The notes: generated by a model from the letters alone, not told the origin. Shown: positions 16,101 through 25,733, counted from the first letter of the stretch. The stretch: 64,000 nucleotides of DNA from Variovorax paradoxus NBRC 15149 (GCF_001591365.1 NZ_BCUT01000002.1:620001-684000), one strand, 5' to 3'. Translations and numbers: made by a program.

Positions 16101-17863
16101 CAGTAGATCGGCGGCTCGGGCGTGGGCGCGTTGCCGGCCAGGCTCGCGAAGTCGCAGCCCAGGTGCGCCTGCGTCACTTCGTGCTGGAAGATCTTCGTGT
16201 AGCCGCGCGCGTAGGCCGGTGCGGGCGGCGTCCACTGCTTGCGGCGTTCGGCCAGTTCCTCGTCGGACACCAGCATGTCGAGGCGGCGCTCGCCGATGTC
16301 CAGGCGCACCGTGTCGCCGGTCTTCAGCAGCGCCAGCGGACCGCCGATGGCCGACTCCGGCGACACATGCAGCACGCAGGTGCCGTAGTGCGTGCCGCTC
16401 ATGCGCGAATCGGAAATGCGCAGCATGTCGCGCACGCCGCGCCGCAGCAGCTTCTTGGGAATCGGCAGGTTGCCCCACTCGGGCATGCCGGGCCCGCCGA
16501 CCGGGCCGCCGTTGCGCAGCACCAGCACGGTCGACGCGTCGCAGTCGAGTTCTTCGTCGGCCATGGCTGCGAGCATCTCGGCGTTCGAGTCGAACACCAG
16601 CGCGCGCCCGGTGTGGCGCAGCAGCTCGGGCGTGGCGGCCGAAGGCTTGATGACCGCGCCGTCGGGGCACAGGTTGCCGCGCAGCACGGCCAGCGCAATG
16701 CCGGCCTCGGGGCACTCGGGCGTGCCCTGCTTGAGCGGCGCGGCCGGGTCGAGGATGGTGCCGTCGTCCTCCGCGGGCCAGCCCGCGATGTTCTCGCCGA
16801 GCGTGCGGCCGGTGACGGTGCGCGCCGACAGGTCCAGGTGCGCCGCGATCCTGTTGAGCACCGCCGGCAGGCCGCCGGCGTAGTGGAAGTCTTCCATCAG
16901 CTTCTCGCCCGACGGATAGAGGTTGGCGATGACGGGCACGCGCCGCGCGATCGCGTCGAGCTCGTCGATGTTCAGCTCGATGCCTGCGCGCCCCGCCATC
17001 GCGGGCAGGTGCACCGCCGCGTTGGTCGAGCCGCCGAGCGCCATGTAGGCGGCCACGGCGTTGAGGAAAGATGCCTTGGTGACGATGCGCGAGGGCTTCA
17101 GGTCTTCCCACACCATCGAGACAATGCGCTCGCCGCAGCGCCAGGCCATGCGGCTGTGCTCGGAGTCGACGGCCGGAATGCTCATCGCGCCGGGCAGCGA
17201 CAGGCCCATGGCCTCGGCAATGGCGGTCATGGTGCTGGCCGTGCCCATGGTGTTGCAGGTGCCGGGCGTGCGCGTCATGCGCGCTTCGAGGCGGATCCAT
17301 TCGGCCTCGCCGATGTTGCCGATGGTGCGCTCGGCCCAGAACTTCTTGGTGTGGGTGCCCGCGCCCACGGCCTGGCCCTTGTAGCGGTCATTCATCATCG
17401 GGCCGGCGGGCAGGAAGATGGCGGGGATGTCCATCGACAGTGCCCCCATGACCAGGCCGGGCGTGGTCTTGTCGCAGCCGCCCATCAGCACCACGCCGTC
17501 GATCGGCAGGCTGCGCAGCAGCTCCTCGCATTCGATGGCCAGCAGGTTGCGGTAGATCATGGTCGTGGGCTTGACCATCACTTCGCCCAGGCTCAGCGCG
17601 GGCAGCTCGAGCGGATAGCCGCCGGCCTGCAGCACGCCGCGCTTGACGGACTCGGCACGCTCGCGCAGGTGCGCGTGGCACGGCGAGAGCTCGCTCCAGG
17701 TGTTGACGATGCCGATGACCGGCCGGCCCATGAACTCCTCGCGCGCGAGCCCCTGCTGCTGCATGCGCTGGCGGTGCGCGAAGCCGCGGATGTCGTCGCT
17801 CGCGAACCAGCGCTGGCTGCGCAGTTCCTGCAGGGTCTTGGGGCGGGCGGCTTCTGTGGACAT
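16100..17863 (-). CDS. IlvD/Edd-family sugar-acid dehydratase
   Basis: A 587-residue dehydratase. Cluster cysteines are Cys62 (ELSPCHAHL), Cys130 (GGCDKTTPG) and Cys203 (GTCNTMGTA), and the catalytic Ser motif SDSRMSG is near residue 495. This pattern matches the [2Fe-2S] subgroup with L-arabinonate and D-xylonate dehydratases rather than housekeeping IlvD. ATG 17863 is used, since the longer TTG start overlaps the stop of the upstream gene. It is third in a unit with a Bug binding protein and an HpcH/HpaI aldolase, so it probably dehydrates an aldonic or aldaric acid to a 2-keto-3-deoxy acid for that aldolase. The sugar is not known. Confidence 0.82.
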   Translation of the reverse strand: MSTEAARPKTLQELRSQRWFASDDIRGFAHRQRMQQQGLAREEFMGRPVIGIVNTWSELSPCHAHLRERAESVKRGVLQAGGYPLELPALSLGEVMVKPTTMIYRNLLAIECEELLRSLPIDGVVLMGGCDKTTPGLVMGALSMDIPAIFLPAGPMMNDRYKGQAVGAGTHTKKFWAERTIGNIGEAEWIRLEARMTRTPGTCNTMGTASTMTAIAEAMGLSLPGAMSIPAVDSEHSRMAWRCGERIVSMVWEDLKPSRIVTKASFLNAVAAYMALGGSTNAAVHLPAMAGRAGIELNIDELDAIARRVPVIANLYPSGEKLMEDFHYAGGLPAVLNRIAAHLDLSARTVTGRTLGENIAGWPAEDDGTILDPAAPLKQGTPECPEAGIALAVLRGNLCPDGAVIKPSAATPELLRHTGRALVFDSNAEMLAAMADEELDCDASTVLVLRNGGPVGGPGMPEWGNLPIPKKLLRRGVRDMLRISDSRMSGTHYGTCVLHVSPESAIGGPLALLKTGDTVRLDIGERRLDMLVSDEELAERRKQWTPPAPAYARGYTKIFQHEVTQAHLGCDFASLAGNAPTPEPPIY

Positions 17864-17889
17864 GCGGTGTGTTCTCTGGATCTCTGGGT

Positions 17890-18708
17890 TCAATAGGTGG
17901 CGGGGGCCGGCGCCGAGGCGGAGGCGGCGGGTGCGCCGCGCTGCTTGAAACGCGCGGCGATGTCGTCGGCGCTCTTGCGCAGCAGCAGCTGGTCGTTGGC
18001 CACCGCCACGAAGAGCGCGCCAAGGTCGAGCAGCTCGCGCGCGCGCGGCTCGTCGTTCATGAGGATGCCGGGCGCCTTGCCGCAGGCGAGGATGCGCGCG
18101 ATGGCGCGGTCGATGGCGGCGCGCACCGTGGGGTGGTTGACCTGGCCGGCCACGCCCATGCTGGCCGACAGGTCGCCGGGGCCGATGAAGACGCCGTCCA
18201 CACCGTCGACGTTTGCGATGTCCTCCAGGTGCTCGAGCGCTTCGACGGTCTCGACCTGCACCAGCACGCAGATCTCGCTGGAGGCCTCGGCCACGTACCT
18301 GGTGTCGCGCCCGAAGCGGGTGGCGCGCACCGTGCCGCCCATGCCGCGGATGCCGTCCGGCGGATAGCGCGTGGCGGCCACGGCGGCCTCGGCCTCGGCG
18401 CGGTTCTGCACGAAGGGCAGCAGCAGCGTCTGCGCGCCGATGTCCAGGTACTGCTTGATCAGCACCGGGTCGTTCCAGGGCGGGCGCACCACGGCCGAGG
18501 TGGGGCGATCGCGCTCGGCCTGAACCGCCTGCAGCTGGCGCAGCATGGTGGTCGGATCGCCGGGCGTGTGCTCGGCATCGAGCAGCATCCAGTCGAAGCC
18601 GGCGCCCGCGAGCAGCTCGGAGATGTAGGGGTCGGGCAGCGTCGACCAGAGGCCGATCTGCGGGATCTTCGCCGCGAGGGCGTGCTTGAAGGTGTTGCGC
18701 GAGGGCAT
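17890..18708 (-). CDS. HpcH/HpaI-family aldolase
   Basis: A 272-residue class II pyruvate aldolase. Conserved features include GLWSTLPDPY near the N-terminus, DWMLLDAEHTP, LVQVETVEALEHL (metal-ligand Glu), and DGVFIGPGDLSASMG (Asp ligand). ATG 18708 has AAAGGACC upstream; longer frames read into unrelated sequence. It lies 26 bases before the dehydratase start. Family members split 2-keto-3-deoxy acids to pyruvate and an aldehyde, the expected step after the IlvD-type dehydratase. The C-terminal tail is Ala/Pro-rich and likely disordered. Confidence 0.85.
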   Translation of the reverse strand: MPSRNTFKHALAAKIPQIGLWSTLPDPYISELLAGAGFDWMLLDAEHTPGDPTTMLRQLQAVQAERDRPTSAVVRPPWNDPVLIKQYLDIGAQTLLLPFVQNRAEAEAAVAATRYPPDGIRGMGGTVRATRFGRDTRYVAEASSEICVLVQVETVEALEHLEDIANVDGVDGVFIGPGDLSASMGVAGQVNHPTVRAAIDRAIARILACGKAPGILMNDEPRARELLDLGALFVAVANDQLLLRKSADDIAARFKQRGAPAASASAPAPATY

Positions 18709-18728
18709 GGGTTCGGTCCTTTGCGGGG

Positions 18729-19712
18729 TCAGTCGATCTTCACGTTGCCGGCCTTGATGACCTCGCCCATCGCGGCGTGGTCGGCCTTCAGGCGCTCGGC
18801 GAACGCCTGTGGCGTCGATGAGAGTACATCGAAGCCCTGCTCTTCCAGCGGCTTGCGGAACGCGGGCTCCTTCAGGATCGCAACCATCTCCTTGTGCAGC
18901 CGCTCGACCACCGGCGCGGGCGTGCCGCTGCGCACCAGCATGCCGCTCCATGCGAGCTGCACCACGCCGGGCGCGCCGGCCTCGGCCATGGTCGGCACGT
19001 TGGGCAGCAGCTTCGAGCGCTGCGTGTCGGCCACGGCCAGCACGCGCACGCGGCCGCCCTTCTCCTGCCCGAGCACGGCCGAGAGGTTGTGGAACATCAT
19101 CGGGATCTGCCCGCCCATCACGTCGTTGAGCGCGGCGGGGCCGCCCTTGTAGGGCACGTGGATCAGCCGGGTGCCCGTCTTCGCCTCGAACTGCAGCCCC
19201 GTGAGATGCATGGTGTTGCCGTTGCCGGCCGAGCCGAAACTCAGCGTGCCGGGCTCTTTCTTGGCGGCCGCCACCACGTCGGCCACAGTCTTGTAGGGCG
19301 TGCCCGCGCCCACCACCAGCACGTTGGGCGTCTGGTTGGTGAGCGTGATCGGCTGGAAGTCCTTCAGCGCGTCGAAGCCCGTGGCCTTGTAGAGGTGCGG
19401 GTTCACGGCCAGCGTGCTGACCGAGCCGAAGAAGATGGTGTAGCCGTCGGCCGGCTGGTTGCGCGCCACGTAGGCGGCCGCGATGTTGCCGTTGGCGCCG
19501 GGCCGGTTGTCGATGACCACCGGCTGGCCCAGCCGCTGCGACAGCGCCTGGCCGAAGGGCCGCGCGAACTGGTCGGCCGCGCCGCCCGCGGGCTGCGGCA
19601 CGACCAGCACGATGGGCTTGTGCGGATAGTCGGCCTTGGGCTGCGCCAGCGCGGGTGTGGCGGCGAGCGCCATGGCCGACAGGGCCATCGCGGCCCTTGC
19701 GAATTTCTTCAT
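18729..19712 (-). CDS. Bug/TctC-family periplasmic solute-binding protein
   Basis: A 327-residue protein with a signal peptide ending near PALAQ and the two-lobed Bug fold. Typical landmarks are YPHKPIVLVVPQPAGGAADQ, the ADGYT loop and HVPYKGGPAALND. Bug proteins bind small carboxylates and feed tripartite tricarboxylate transporters or sensors. No TctA or TctB gene is in the window. It is the first gene of a unit with the HpcH aldolase and IlvD-type dehydratase, which suggests that its ligand is the sugar acid those enzymes use. Confidence 0.88.
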   Translation of the reverse strand: MKKFARAAMALSAMALAATPALAQPKADYPHKPIVLVVPQPAGGAADQFARPFGQALSQRLGQPVVIDNRPGANGNIAAAYVARNQPADGYTIFFGSVSTLAVNPHLYKATGFDALKDFQPITLTNQTPNVLVVGAGTPYKTVADVVAAAKKEPGTLSFGSAGNGNTMHLTGLQFEAKTGTRLIHVPYKGGPAALNDVMGGQIPMMFHNLSAVLGQEKGGRVRVLAVADTQRSKLLPNVPTMAEAGAPGVVQLAWSGMLVRSGTPAPVVERLHKEMVAILKEPAFRKPLEEQGFDVLSSTPQAFAERLKADHAAMGEVIKAGNVKID

Positions 19713-19736
19713 GGAGTCTCCTGGATCAAGTGTTGT

Positions 19737-20540
19737 TCATGCGGCGGCGCCGCGCCAGAACGCGATCTGCGCGGCGACCTGGTGGTCGATCATGGGTTTG
19801 CCGCCGACCACCCGCAGCCCGCGCGCGGCGCACGCGGCCATGAGCTCGGTGTCGCGCGCGGCGATGATGTCGAACAGCGCCGCATCGGCCGGCAGCTGCG
19901 CCGGGTCGAAGGGCATCGGGTCGCCCGCGTGCAGGCCGAGCGAGGTGGCGTTGATGGCGAGGCCGGCGCGCCCCAGGCTGCCGGCGCTGGTGTCGGCATG
20001 GATGTCCGGATACGCCTTGCGCAATTCGGTGCACAGCTGCTGCGCGCGCTCGGCTTCGCGGTTGACGATGTGCAGCTCGCGCACGCCGGCCGCGGCCAGC
20101 GCGAAGGCAATGGCGGTGCCCGCACCGCCCGCGCCCACCAGCACCACCGGCCGATCGGTGCGCAGCACGCCGTGTGCGCGTGCGGCATCGACAAAGCCCA
20201 CGCCATCGAAGCTCTCGCCCGACCATTGGCCATCGGCATCGATGCGCATGGTGTTGACCACGCCGGTGCGCCGCGCCTCGGGCCCGAGGCGCGCGCACAG
20301 CGCATGCGCCGCGGCCTTGTGCGGGATCGTGAGGTTCAGGCCCTGCAGGTTGTCCACGCGCGCGAGTTGCGCCACGGTGGCTGCGAAGTCGCCGGGATGC
20401 ACGCCCATCGGCACCAGGCACCAGTCGAGGCCGGCGGCGGCGAAGGCCGGGTTGTAGATGCGCGGCGCGCGCACGTGGTCGACCGGGTGCGCGAGGATCG
20501 GCACGAGGCGCGTCGCGCCGCTGAGGTTTGCGGGGACCAT
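19737..20540 (-). CDS. Shikimate dehydrogenase-like oxidoreductase with altered substrate site
   Basis: A 267-residue AroE-fold protein. Catalytic Lys75 (NLTIPHK), Asn96 (VVNT) and Asp112 (SFDGVGF) are kept, as is the NADP loop VGAGGAGTA. The N-terminal serine pair that holds the shikimate carboxylate (HSKSP in E. coli AroE) reads HVRAP here, with Val23 and Ala25, so shikimate is unlikely to be the main substrate. It is four bases downstream of the ABC permease genes and probably acts on the compound they import. It is a catabolic paralogue rather than the housekeeping AroE. Confidence 0.78.
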   Translation of the reverse strand: MVPANLSGATRLVPILAHPVDHVRAPRIYNPAFAAAGLDWCLVPMGVHPGDFAATVAQLARVDNLQGLNLTIPHKAAAHALCARLGPEARRTGVVNTMRIDADGQWSGESFDGVGFVDAARAHGVLRTDRPVVLVGAGGAGTAIAFALAAAGVRELHIVNREAERAQQLCTELRKAYPDIHADTSAGSLGRAGLAINATSLGLHAGDPMPFDPAQLPADAALFDIIAARDTELMAACAARGLRVVGGKPMIDHQVAAQIAFWRGAAA

Positions 20541-20544
20541 CGCC

Positions 20545-21381
20545 TCAGCCCTTCACCGCGCCGGCCGTGAGGCCGCTGACCAGGTAGCGCCGCACCAGCA
20601 TCGAGAACACCAGCACGGGCGCCATCACCAGCGAGCCGCCGGCGGCGATCTTGCCCCACTCCCAGCCTTCGTAGTTCATGAAGTTGACCACCGCGACCGG
20701 CGCGGTGCGCGCATCGGTGCGCGTGAGGATCAGCGCGAAGAAGAAGTCGTTCCAGGCATAGAGGAAGCACAGGATCGCGGTGGCCGCGATGCCGGCGGCC
20801 GCCATCGGCATCACGATCTCCATGAACACGGTGGCGTAGCCCGCGCCGTCCATCAGCGCCGCCTCTTCGAGCGAAGCCGGCACCGCGTCGAAGAAGGGCT
20901 GCATCATCCAGATCACCAGCGGCAGGTTGAAGGTCATGTAGATGAGGATCAGGCCGGTGCGGGTGTCGAGCAGGCCGAGATACCGATACGCCAGGAAGAA
21001 GGGGATCGTGAAGGCGATCGGCGGCGCCATGCGCGTCAGCAGGATGCCCAGGCCCAGGCCGAAGCGCCCGCGCCCGGTCCAGCGCGACAGCGCGTAGGCC
21101 GCCGGAATGCCGAACACCAGCGCGAGCAGCGTCGACACGATGCTCGTGACCAGGCTGTTGGCGAAGGACTCCGGAAAGCCGGCCTGCCAGAGCCCCACGT
21201 AGTGCTCCAGCGTGGGCATGAAGAAGACCCGCGGCGGAAACTCGAGGATCAGCGGCGTCGGCTTGAACGACATCTGCAGCAGCCACAGGAACGGCAGCAG
21301 CATCGCGAACAGGACGAGCGGCACGGCCCAGCGCGCGAGCGGCCAGCGCCGGCGCAGCGACGCCATTCGATTGGTGCTCAT
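20545..21381 (-). CDS. ABC transporter permease (MalG type)
   Basis: A 278-residue permease with about six transmembrane helices and the cytoplasmic EAA loop EEAALMDGAGYATVF near residues 185-200. ATG 21381 overlaps the stop of the preceding permease gene (ATGA), indicating coupled translation. The longer frame upstream is a shadow. It partners with the 300-residue permease, the periplasmic binding protein and, from the divergent unit, the ATPase. The family imports sugars, polyols, glycerol phosphate or related solutes. Confidence 0.88.
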   Translation of the reverse strand: MSTNRMASLRRRWPLARWAVPLVLFAMLLPFLWLLQMSFKPTPLILEFPPRVFFMPTLEHYVGLWQAGFPESFANSLVTSIVSTLLALVFGIPAAYALSRWTGRGRFGLGLGILLTRMAPPIAFTIPFFLAYRYLGLLDTRTGLILIYMTFNLPLVIWMMQPFFDAVPASLEEAALMDGAGYATVFMEIVMPMAAAGIAATAILCFLYAWNDFFFALILTRTDARTAPVAVVNFMNYEGWEWGKIAAGGSLVMAPVLVFSMLVRRYLVSGLTAGAVKG

Positions 21382-22280
21382 TCCGCACCTCCCGCATTGC
21401 GGCTCACGCGCATCGCGCCCCAGCTGATCAGCACGGTGGCCGCGAGCAGCACGACGGTGATCGCGCTCGAATAGCCGAGCTCGCCGAAGTTGAAGGCCAC
21501 GAGGTAGGCGTAGTAGTTGGTCACCTCCGTCACCGAGCCCGGTCCGCCGCCGGTCAAGAGGAAGATCAGCGGAAAGGCCTTGATGCTGTCGATGAGGCGG
21601 AACAGGGTGCACACCAGCAGCACCGGTGCGATGTACGGCAGCACGATGTGGCCGAACACGCGCCAGGCGTCGGCGCCGTCCATGCGGGCGGCCTCGACGT
21701 ATTCGGCCGGCAGCGTCTGCAAGGCGGCAAGCACCATCAGGAAGGTGAACGGTGCCCACTCCCAGGTGTCGGCGATGACGATGGACCACAGCGCGAAGTC
21801 GACGTGCGTGGTGAGCGCCGGCAGCGTCACGCCGAGCATGCGGGCGGCCTGGTAGATCGGGCTGATGTCGGGCGTGTAGACCAGCTTCCAGATCACTGCG
21901 ACGACGATCGGCGGCAGCACCATCGGAATCACGAACAGGTGGCGCAGCGATTTCCAGCGCTCCTGCCCCGAATGCACGAGCAGCGCGAGCCCCGTGCCCA
22001 GCAGCACCTGCAGCACGACCGTGTAGACCGAAAGGCGCGCCTGCACGCCGAGCGAGCCGACGAAGCGCTCGTCGCTGCCCAGCAGCCTGTAGTTGCGCAG
22101 CGGCTCCGAGAAGTCGCCCAGCGAGCCCGGGTTCACCAGCGCCCCGGGCGTGAGGCTCGTGACCAGCAGGAAGACGGTGGGCAGCCCCGCCACCACCAGC
22201 AGGAACAGCAGGCTCGGCGCCATCGCCATGCGCACGAAGCGGCGCCGCTGCGCCTCGTAGGAGGCACCTTTCACGCTCAT
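21378..22280 (-). CDS. ABC transporter permease (MalF type)
   Basis: A 300-residue permease with about six transmembrane helices. The EAA loop reads YVEAARMDGADAWRVF, and the LTGGGPGSVTEV motif before the last helices is typical of MalF-type subunits of carbohydrate importers. It lies 25 bases after the binding-protein gene and overlaps the next permease gene by four bases. Confidence 0.88.
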   Translation of the reverse strand: MSVKGASYEAQRRRFVRMAMAPSLLFLLVVAGLPTVFLLVTSLTPGALVNPGSLGDFSEPLRNYRLLGSDERFVGSLGVQARLSVYTVVLQVLLGTGLALLVHSGQERWKSLRHLFVIPMVLPPIVVAVIWKLVYTPDISPIYQAARMLGVTLPALTTHVDFALWSIVIADTWEWAPFTFLMVLAALQTLPAEYVEAARMDGADAWRVFGHIVLPYIAPVLLVCTLFRLIDSIKAFPLIFLLTGGGPGSVTEVTNYYAYLVAFNFGELGYSSAITVVLLAATVLISWGAMRVSRNAGGAE

Positions 22281-22305
22281 TTCTGCACCCTTGGCGCTGC
22301 TGCGC

Positions 22306-23673
22306 TCATACCTTGGCTCCGGCGCGCCGCAGGCTGCCGAGCGCGGCCTCCTGCGCCGTCTTCATGGCATCCGCGGCCGGCGCCTGGCCCGAGACCACGC
22401 GCTCCACGGCCTTGTTCAGCACGTCGCCCACCAGCGGGAACTCCTTGACCGTGCGGTACGCCATGTAGTTGCGCGTCTTGCCGGGCTGCTCGAGCACTTC
22501 GAGATAGAGCTTGCCGATGTCCTGGCCGTTGATGGTGTTGATGCGCTTGTACTCGGCGCTTTCGATCACCGAGCGCCGGCAGATCGACGGATGCCCGGTG
22601 TCCTTCACGATGCGCGCGGTGAGCTCGGGGCTCAGCGCCCACTTGATGAACTCCCAGGCCGCTTCCTTGTTCTTCGCGTTTTTCGGAATGCCGAGCCCCT
22701 GGCTGTTGGCGGCGGGAAAGTCGCCCTTCGGGCCGGCCGGCATGCGCACCACGCGCGCGGTGTCCTTCACCTTGCTCTCCGGCGAGCTCAGCATCGCCGT
22801 GACCCAGGAACTCGAATGGATGAAGATGTTCGAGCGGCCGCCGATCAGCGCGGCGCGCGCCTGGTCCTCGGTGTAGCCGAGCACGCCCTGCGGGCTGTAC
22901 TTGGACAGCAGCGTCGAATAGAAGCCCGCCGCCTGCACCGCCGCAGCCGAGTCGAGCGTGGGCTTGATGTCGGCCGGCGGATTGGCGAACAGGTCGCCGC
23001 CGAAGCCGTGGATGTACGGCGGCAGGAACCAGTGGTGCAGGTTGGAGCTCACGAAGCCCGTCACGCCGTCCTGGCCGTGCACCGCCTCGCAGACCTTCAT
23101 CAATTCGTCGAAGGTCTGCGGCGCCTCGACCCCGCGCTTCTTCATCAGGTCGGTGCGGCTCATGCCCATGAGCATCGCGCCGCCTTCCCATGCGAAGCCG
23201 TAGGCCTTGCCGGCCTTGTCGAGGTACGGCAGCTGCGCGCCCTTGACGAAGTCGTCCGGGTTCCAGCTGGCGGGCGTGAGCTTGCGGTCGGCCGCGAAGT
23301 CGCTCAGGTTGGCGAGCAGGCCGGCCGCGACCCAGCGCGCGGCCAGGATGAAGGTGACGTTGCAGAAATCCCAGGCGCTGCCGCCCGAGGACAGCTCCAG
23401 GTCGGCCTGCTGGTTGTAGACCGGAAAGGCCGACAGCTGGAGGTCGACCGTCATGCCGGTCTGCTGCTCGAACTCCGGGATGTACTTGCGCAGGATGTTG
23501 AAGAAGCCGTGCTGGTACGCGGCGCCGCGCAGCTTGAGGCCGGCAAAGGGCTTGGCTTGCGCGATGGCGGGAAAGGCCAGCGCGCTGCCGGCGCCGGCCA
23601 CCGCCGTGGCGGCCGCGGCCTTGATCAACCGGCGGCGCCGCGTGTCGACGGCGGGGGAGTGCAGGAGGCTCAT
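22306..23673 (-). CDS. ABC transporter substrate-binding protein, Tat-type signal
   Basis: A 455-residue family 1 extracellular solute-binding protein. The N-terminus has TRRRRLIKAAAAT followed by a hydrophobic stretch ending AIAQA, a likely twin-arginine signal. The mature part has the usual AAWEFIKWALSPE and tail helices of sugar-type binding proteins. ATG 23673 directly begins the signal region and is preceded by a GAGAGA stretch. It is first of the minus-strand unit (binding protein, two permeases, AroE-like enzyme). The ligand is unknown; the presence of an AroE-like enzyme hints at a cyclic polyol or hydroxy acid. Confidence 0.87.
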   Translation of the reverse strand: MSLLHSPAVDTRRRRLIKAAAATAVAGAGSALAFPAIAQAKPFAGLKLRGAAYQHGFFNILRKYIPEFEQQTGMTVDLQLSAFPVYNQQADLELSSGGSAWDFCNVTFILAARWVAAGLLANLSDFAADRKLTPASWNPDDFVKGAQLPYLDKAGKAYGFAWEGGAMLMGMSRTDLMKKRGVEAPQTFDELMKVCEAVHGQDGVTGFVSSNLHHWFLPPYIHGFGGDLFANPPADIKPTLDSAAAVQAAGFYSTLLSKYSPQGVLGYTEDQARAALIGGRSNIFIHSSSWVTAMLSSPESKVKDTARVVRMPAGPKGDFPAANSQGLGIPKNAKNKEAAWEFIKWALSPELTARIVKDTGHPSICRRSVIESAEYKRINTINGQDIGKLYLEVLEQPGKTRNYMAYRTVKEFPLVGDVLNKAVERVVSGQAPAADAMKTAQEAALGSLRRAGAKV

Positions 23674-23837
23674 GCTTGTCTCTCTTTCGATCAGAATCAC
23701 GCGGCGCAACGAGGGCGGCCGGCATGTTCAACTTGCTCGTGGAAGCGAATATGACAGACAAATAAGATTCCAAAGATCATGGAAAACCCGGAATTCCCTG
23801 CGCCACTCATCCATATAAGCTCATTCCACCAATAAAT
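23674..23837. promoter_or_regulatory. Divergent promoter region of the split ABC importer
   Basis: A 164-base region between the binding-protein gene and the divergent GntR gene, noticeably AT-rich. It contains an imperfect operator-like repeat TTCCA-N7-TGGAA (23768-23784) and a GGAATTCC palindrome (23790-23797). The GntR regulator at 23838 is the likely ligand-responsive factor controlling both directions. The sites are weak and unproven. Confidence 0.4.
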
Positions 23838-24602
23838 ATGTCAGACCATAAAACCAAAACGCCGAAGAAACCCGCCGCCACGGACACGCCCGCGCGGCGC
23901 GGTCCGCTGGCCGTGACGGAGGCGCTCGCGCGGCGCGTGATCGGCGGCGAATGGGATGACGAATCGACGCTGCCGACCGAGGTCGAACTGGCCGAGCAAC
24001 TGGGCGTGGCCCGCACCTCCGTGCGCGAGGCGCTCACGCGGCTGAAGGCCAAGGGCCTGCTCGCGTCGCGCCAGAAGGCCGGCACGCGGGTGCTGCCGCG
24101 CATGCAATGGAACATGCTCGACGAGGACGTGCTGCGCTGGACCTGGTCGGGCCACGACCGCGCGCAGATGGCGCAGCACCTGATGCAGCTGCGGCGCATC
24201 GTCGAGCCGGCCGCCTGCGAGATTGCGGCCGCTTCGGCGCCCGACGCGGCCATTGCCGCGATCGAGCGCGCCTACCGCCTGATGGACGCCGCCGGCATGG
24301 ACCCGGTGGCCTATGCCGGGCCGGACCTGAGCTTTCACCAGGCGATCCTCAGCGCCACCGGCAATCCGTTCCTGGTGGCCTTCGGCGCCACCATCGAAGC
24401 GGCGCTGCGCATGTCCTTCGAGCTGTCGACGCGCCAGCCGGGCGCGCCGCGCAAGAGCCTGCCGATGCACCGCGCGGTGCTCGATCAGATCTGGGCCCGC
24501 AAGCCGGCCGCGGCGCGCAAGGCCATGGAAGAGCTGCTCGGCCTCACCGAATCGAACATCCAGCGCGGGGTCGCCAGGTCGGGCGCCACGCCGCCGGCCT
24601 GA
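23838..24602 (+). CDS. GntR-family regulator (FadR/FCD subgroup)
   Basis: A 254-residue regulator. The N-terminal winged helix spans about residues 25-95 (LPTEVELAEQLGVARTSVRE holds the recognition helix), and the C-terminal FCD domain is all-helical with metal or ligand residues expected in LSFHQAILSATGN and the later MHRAV. A basic Lys/Pro-rich leader precedes the HTH. It is divergent from the ABC importer genes and 30 bases upstream of the matching ATPase gene, so it most likely represses the split importer until a sugar acid or related ligand is bound. Confidence 0.86.
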   Translation: MSDHKTKTPKKPAATDTPARRGPLAVTEALARRVIGGEWDDESTLPTEVELAEQLGVARTSVREALTRLKAKGLLASRQKAGTRVLPRMQWNMLDEDVLRWTWSGHDRAQMAQHLMQLRRIVEPAACEIAAASAPDAAIAAIERAYRLMDAAGMDPVAYAGPDLSFHQAILSATGNPFLVAFGATIEAALRMSFELSTRQPGAPRKSLPMHRAVLDQIWARKPAAARKAMEELLGLTESNIQRGVARSGATPPA

Positions 24603-24632
24603 CCCCTCCTTATCAGCAAGCAACCCACCACC

Positions 24633-25733
24633 ATGGCAGAGATCCAACTCCAATCCATCAGCAAGCGCTTCGGCGATGTCGAGGTGATCCCCGGCATCGA
24701 TCTCACCATGCCCGACGGCCAGGTCACGGTGCTGCTCGGGCCTTCGGGCTGCGGCAAGTCGACCTTGCTGCGCATGATCGCGGGGCTGGAGACGCCGAGC
24801 GGCGGCCAGGTGCTGGTCGGCGGCCGCGTGGTGAACGATGTGCCGCCTGCCGAGCGCGGCTGCGCGCTGGTGTTCCAGAACTACGCGCTCTATCCGCACA
24901 AGACGGTGCGGCAGAACCTCGCCTTTCCGTTGCGCATGGCCAAGGCCACGGCCGCCGAGCAGGAGCGCAGCGTGGACGAGATCGCGCACAAGCTCGAGCT
25001 CACGCCGCTCCTGGAGCGCTATCCGCGCCAGCTCTCGGGCGGCCAGCGCCAGCGCGTGGCGATGGGCCGCGCGATGATCCGCAAGCCCGAGGTGTTCCTC
25101 TATGACGAGCCGCTGTCGAACCTCGACCTCGAGCTGCGCGTGAAGCTGCGCCTGGAGATCGCGCGCATGCAGCGCACGCTGAAGGCCACTGCCGTCTACG
25201 TGACGCACGACCAGACCGAGGCCATGACGCTGGCCGACCAGATCGTGGTGCTGCGCAAGGGCCGCATCGAGCAGGTGGGCTCGCCGCTCGCGCTGTACCG
25301 CTCGCCCGCCAACCTGTTCGTGGCGGGCTTCATCGGCACGCCGCGCATGAACTTCTTCAAGATCGATGCCGCGCAGGGCGACGCGAACGGCACGCTGCTG
25401 CGGCTAGGCGATGCCCGCGTGCAGATACCGCGCCGCATGCCGGGCCAGCCCGTCACGCTGGGCTTTCGCGCCGAGCAGGCACGCATCGGCGAACCTGCGC
25501 CCGGCGAAGTGCTGCTCGAACTGCAGGGCTGCGAAACGCTGGCGGTCGAGCAGCTGGGCGACCGCGCGTACTGCTACCTGCGCTCGTCGCTGGGCGAGCT
25601 GGTGCTCATGGCGCCCGATGCCGCAGCGGATCTCTCGGGCACCCTGCGCCTGGCGATCGCGCCGGCCTCGCTTCATTTCTTCGATGCCGAGGGGATGGCC
25701 TTGGGCAGCGAGGAGCGGCGGCTGGCGGCTTGA
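24633..25733 (+). CDS. ABC transporter ATPase (MalK/UgpC type)
   Basis: A 366-residue ATPase. Walker A is GPSGCGKST (36-44), the Q-loop is [11 protein letters not shown], the signature is [14 protein letters not shown], Walker B is [12 protein letters not shown] and the switch His is in VTHDQTEAM. The C-terminal 120 residues form the MalK-type TOBE domains. It is encoded apart from its permeases, together with the regulator on the opposite strand, but is clearly the ATPase of this system since no other ABC ATPase is nearby. Confidence 0.92.
   Translation: MAEIQLQSISKRFGDVEVIPGIDLTMPDGQVTVLLGPSGCGKSTLLRMIAGLETPSGGQVLVGGRVVNDVPPAERGCALVFQNYALYPHKTVRQNLAFPLRMAKATAAEQERSVDEIAHKLELTPLLERYPRQLSGGQRQRVAMGRAMIRKPEVFLYDEPLSNLDLELRVKLRLEIARMQRTLKATAVYVTHDQTEAMTLADQIVVLRKGRIEQVGSPLALYRSPANLFVAGFIGTPRMNFFKIDAAQGDANGTLLRLGDARVQIPRRMPGQPVTLGFRAEQARIGEPAPGEVLLELQGCETLAVEQLGDRAYCYLRSSLGELVLMAPDAAADLSGTLRLAIAPASLHFFDAEGMALGSEERRLAA

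Noticed and set aside
16100..17863. Housekeeping IlvD (branched-chain amino acid synthesis)
   Set aside because: The cysteine pattern and the aldolase/Bug neighbours fit the sugar-acid dehydratase subgroup. The same applies to the copy at 29243.
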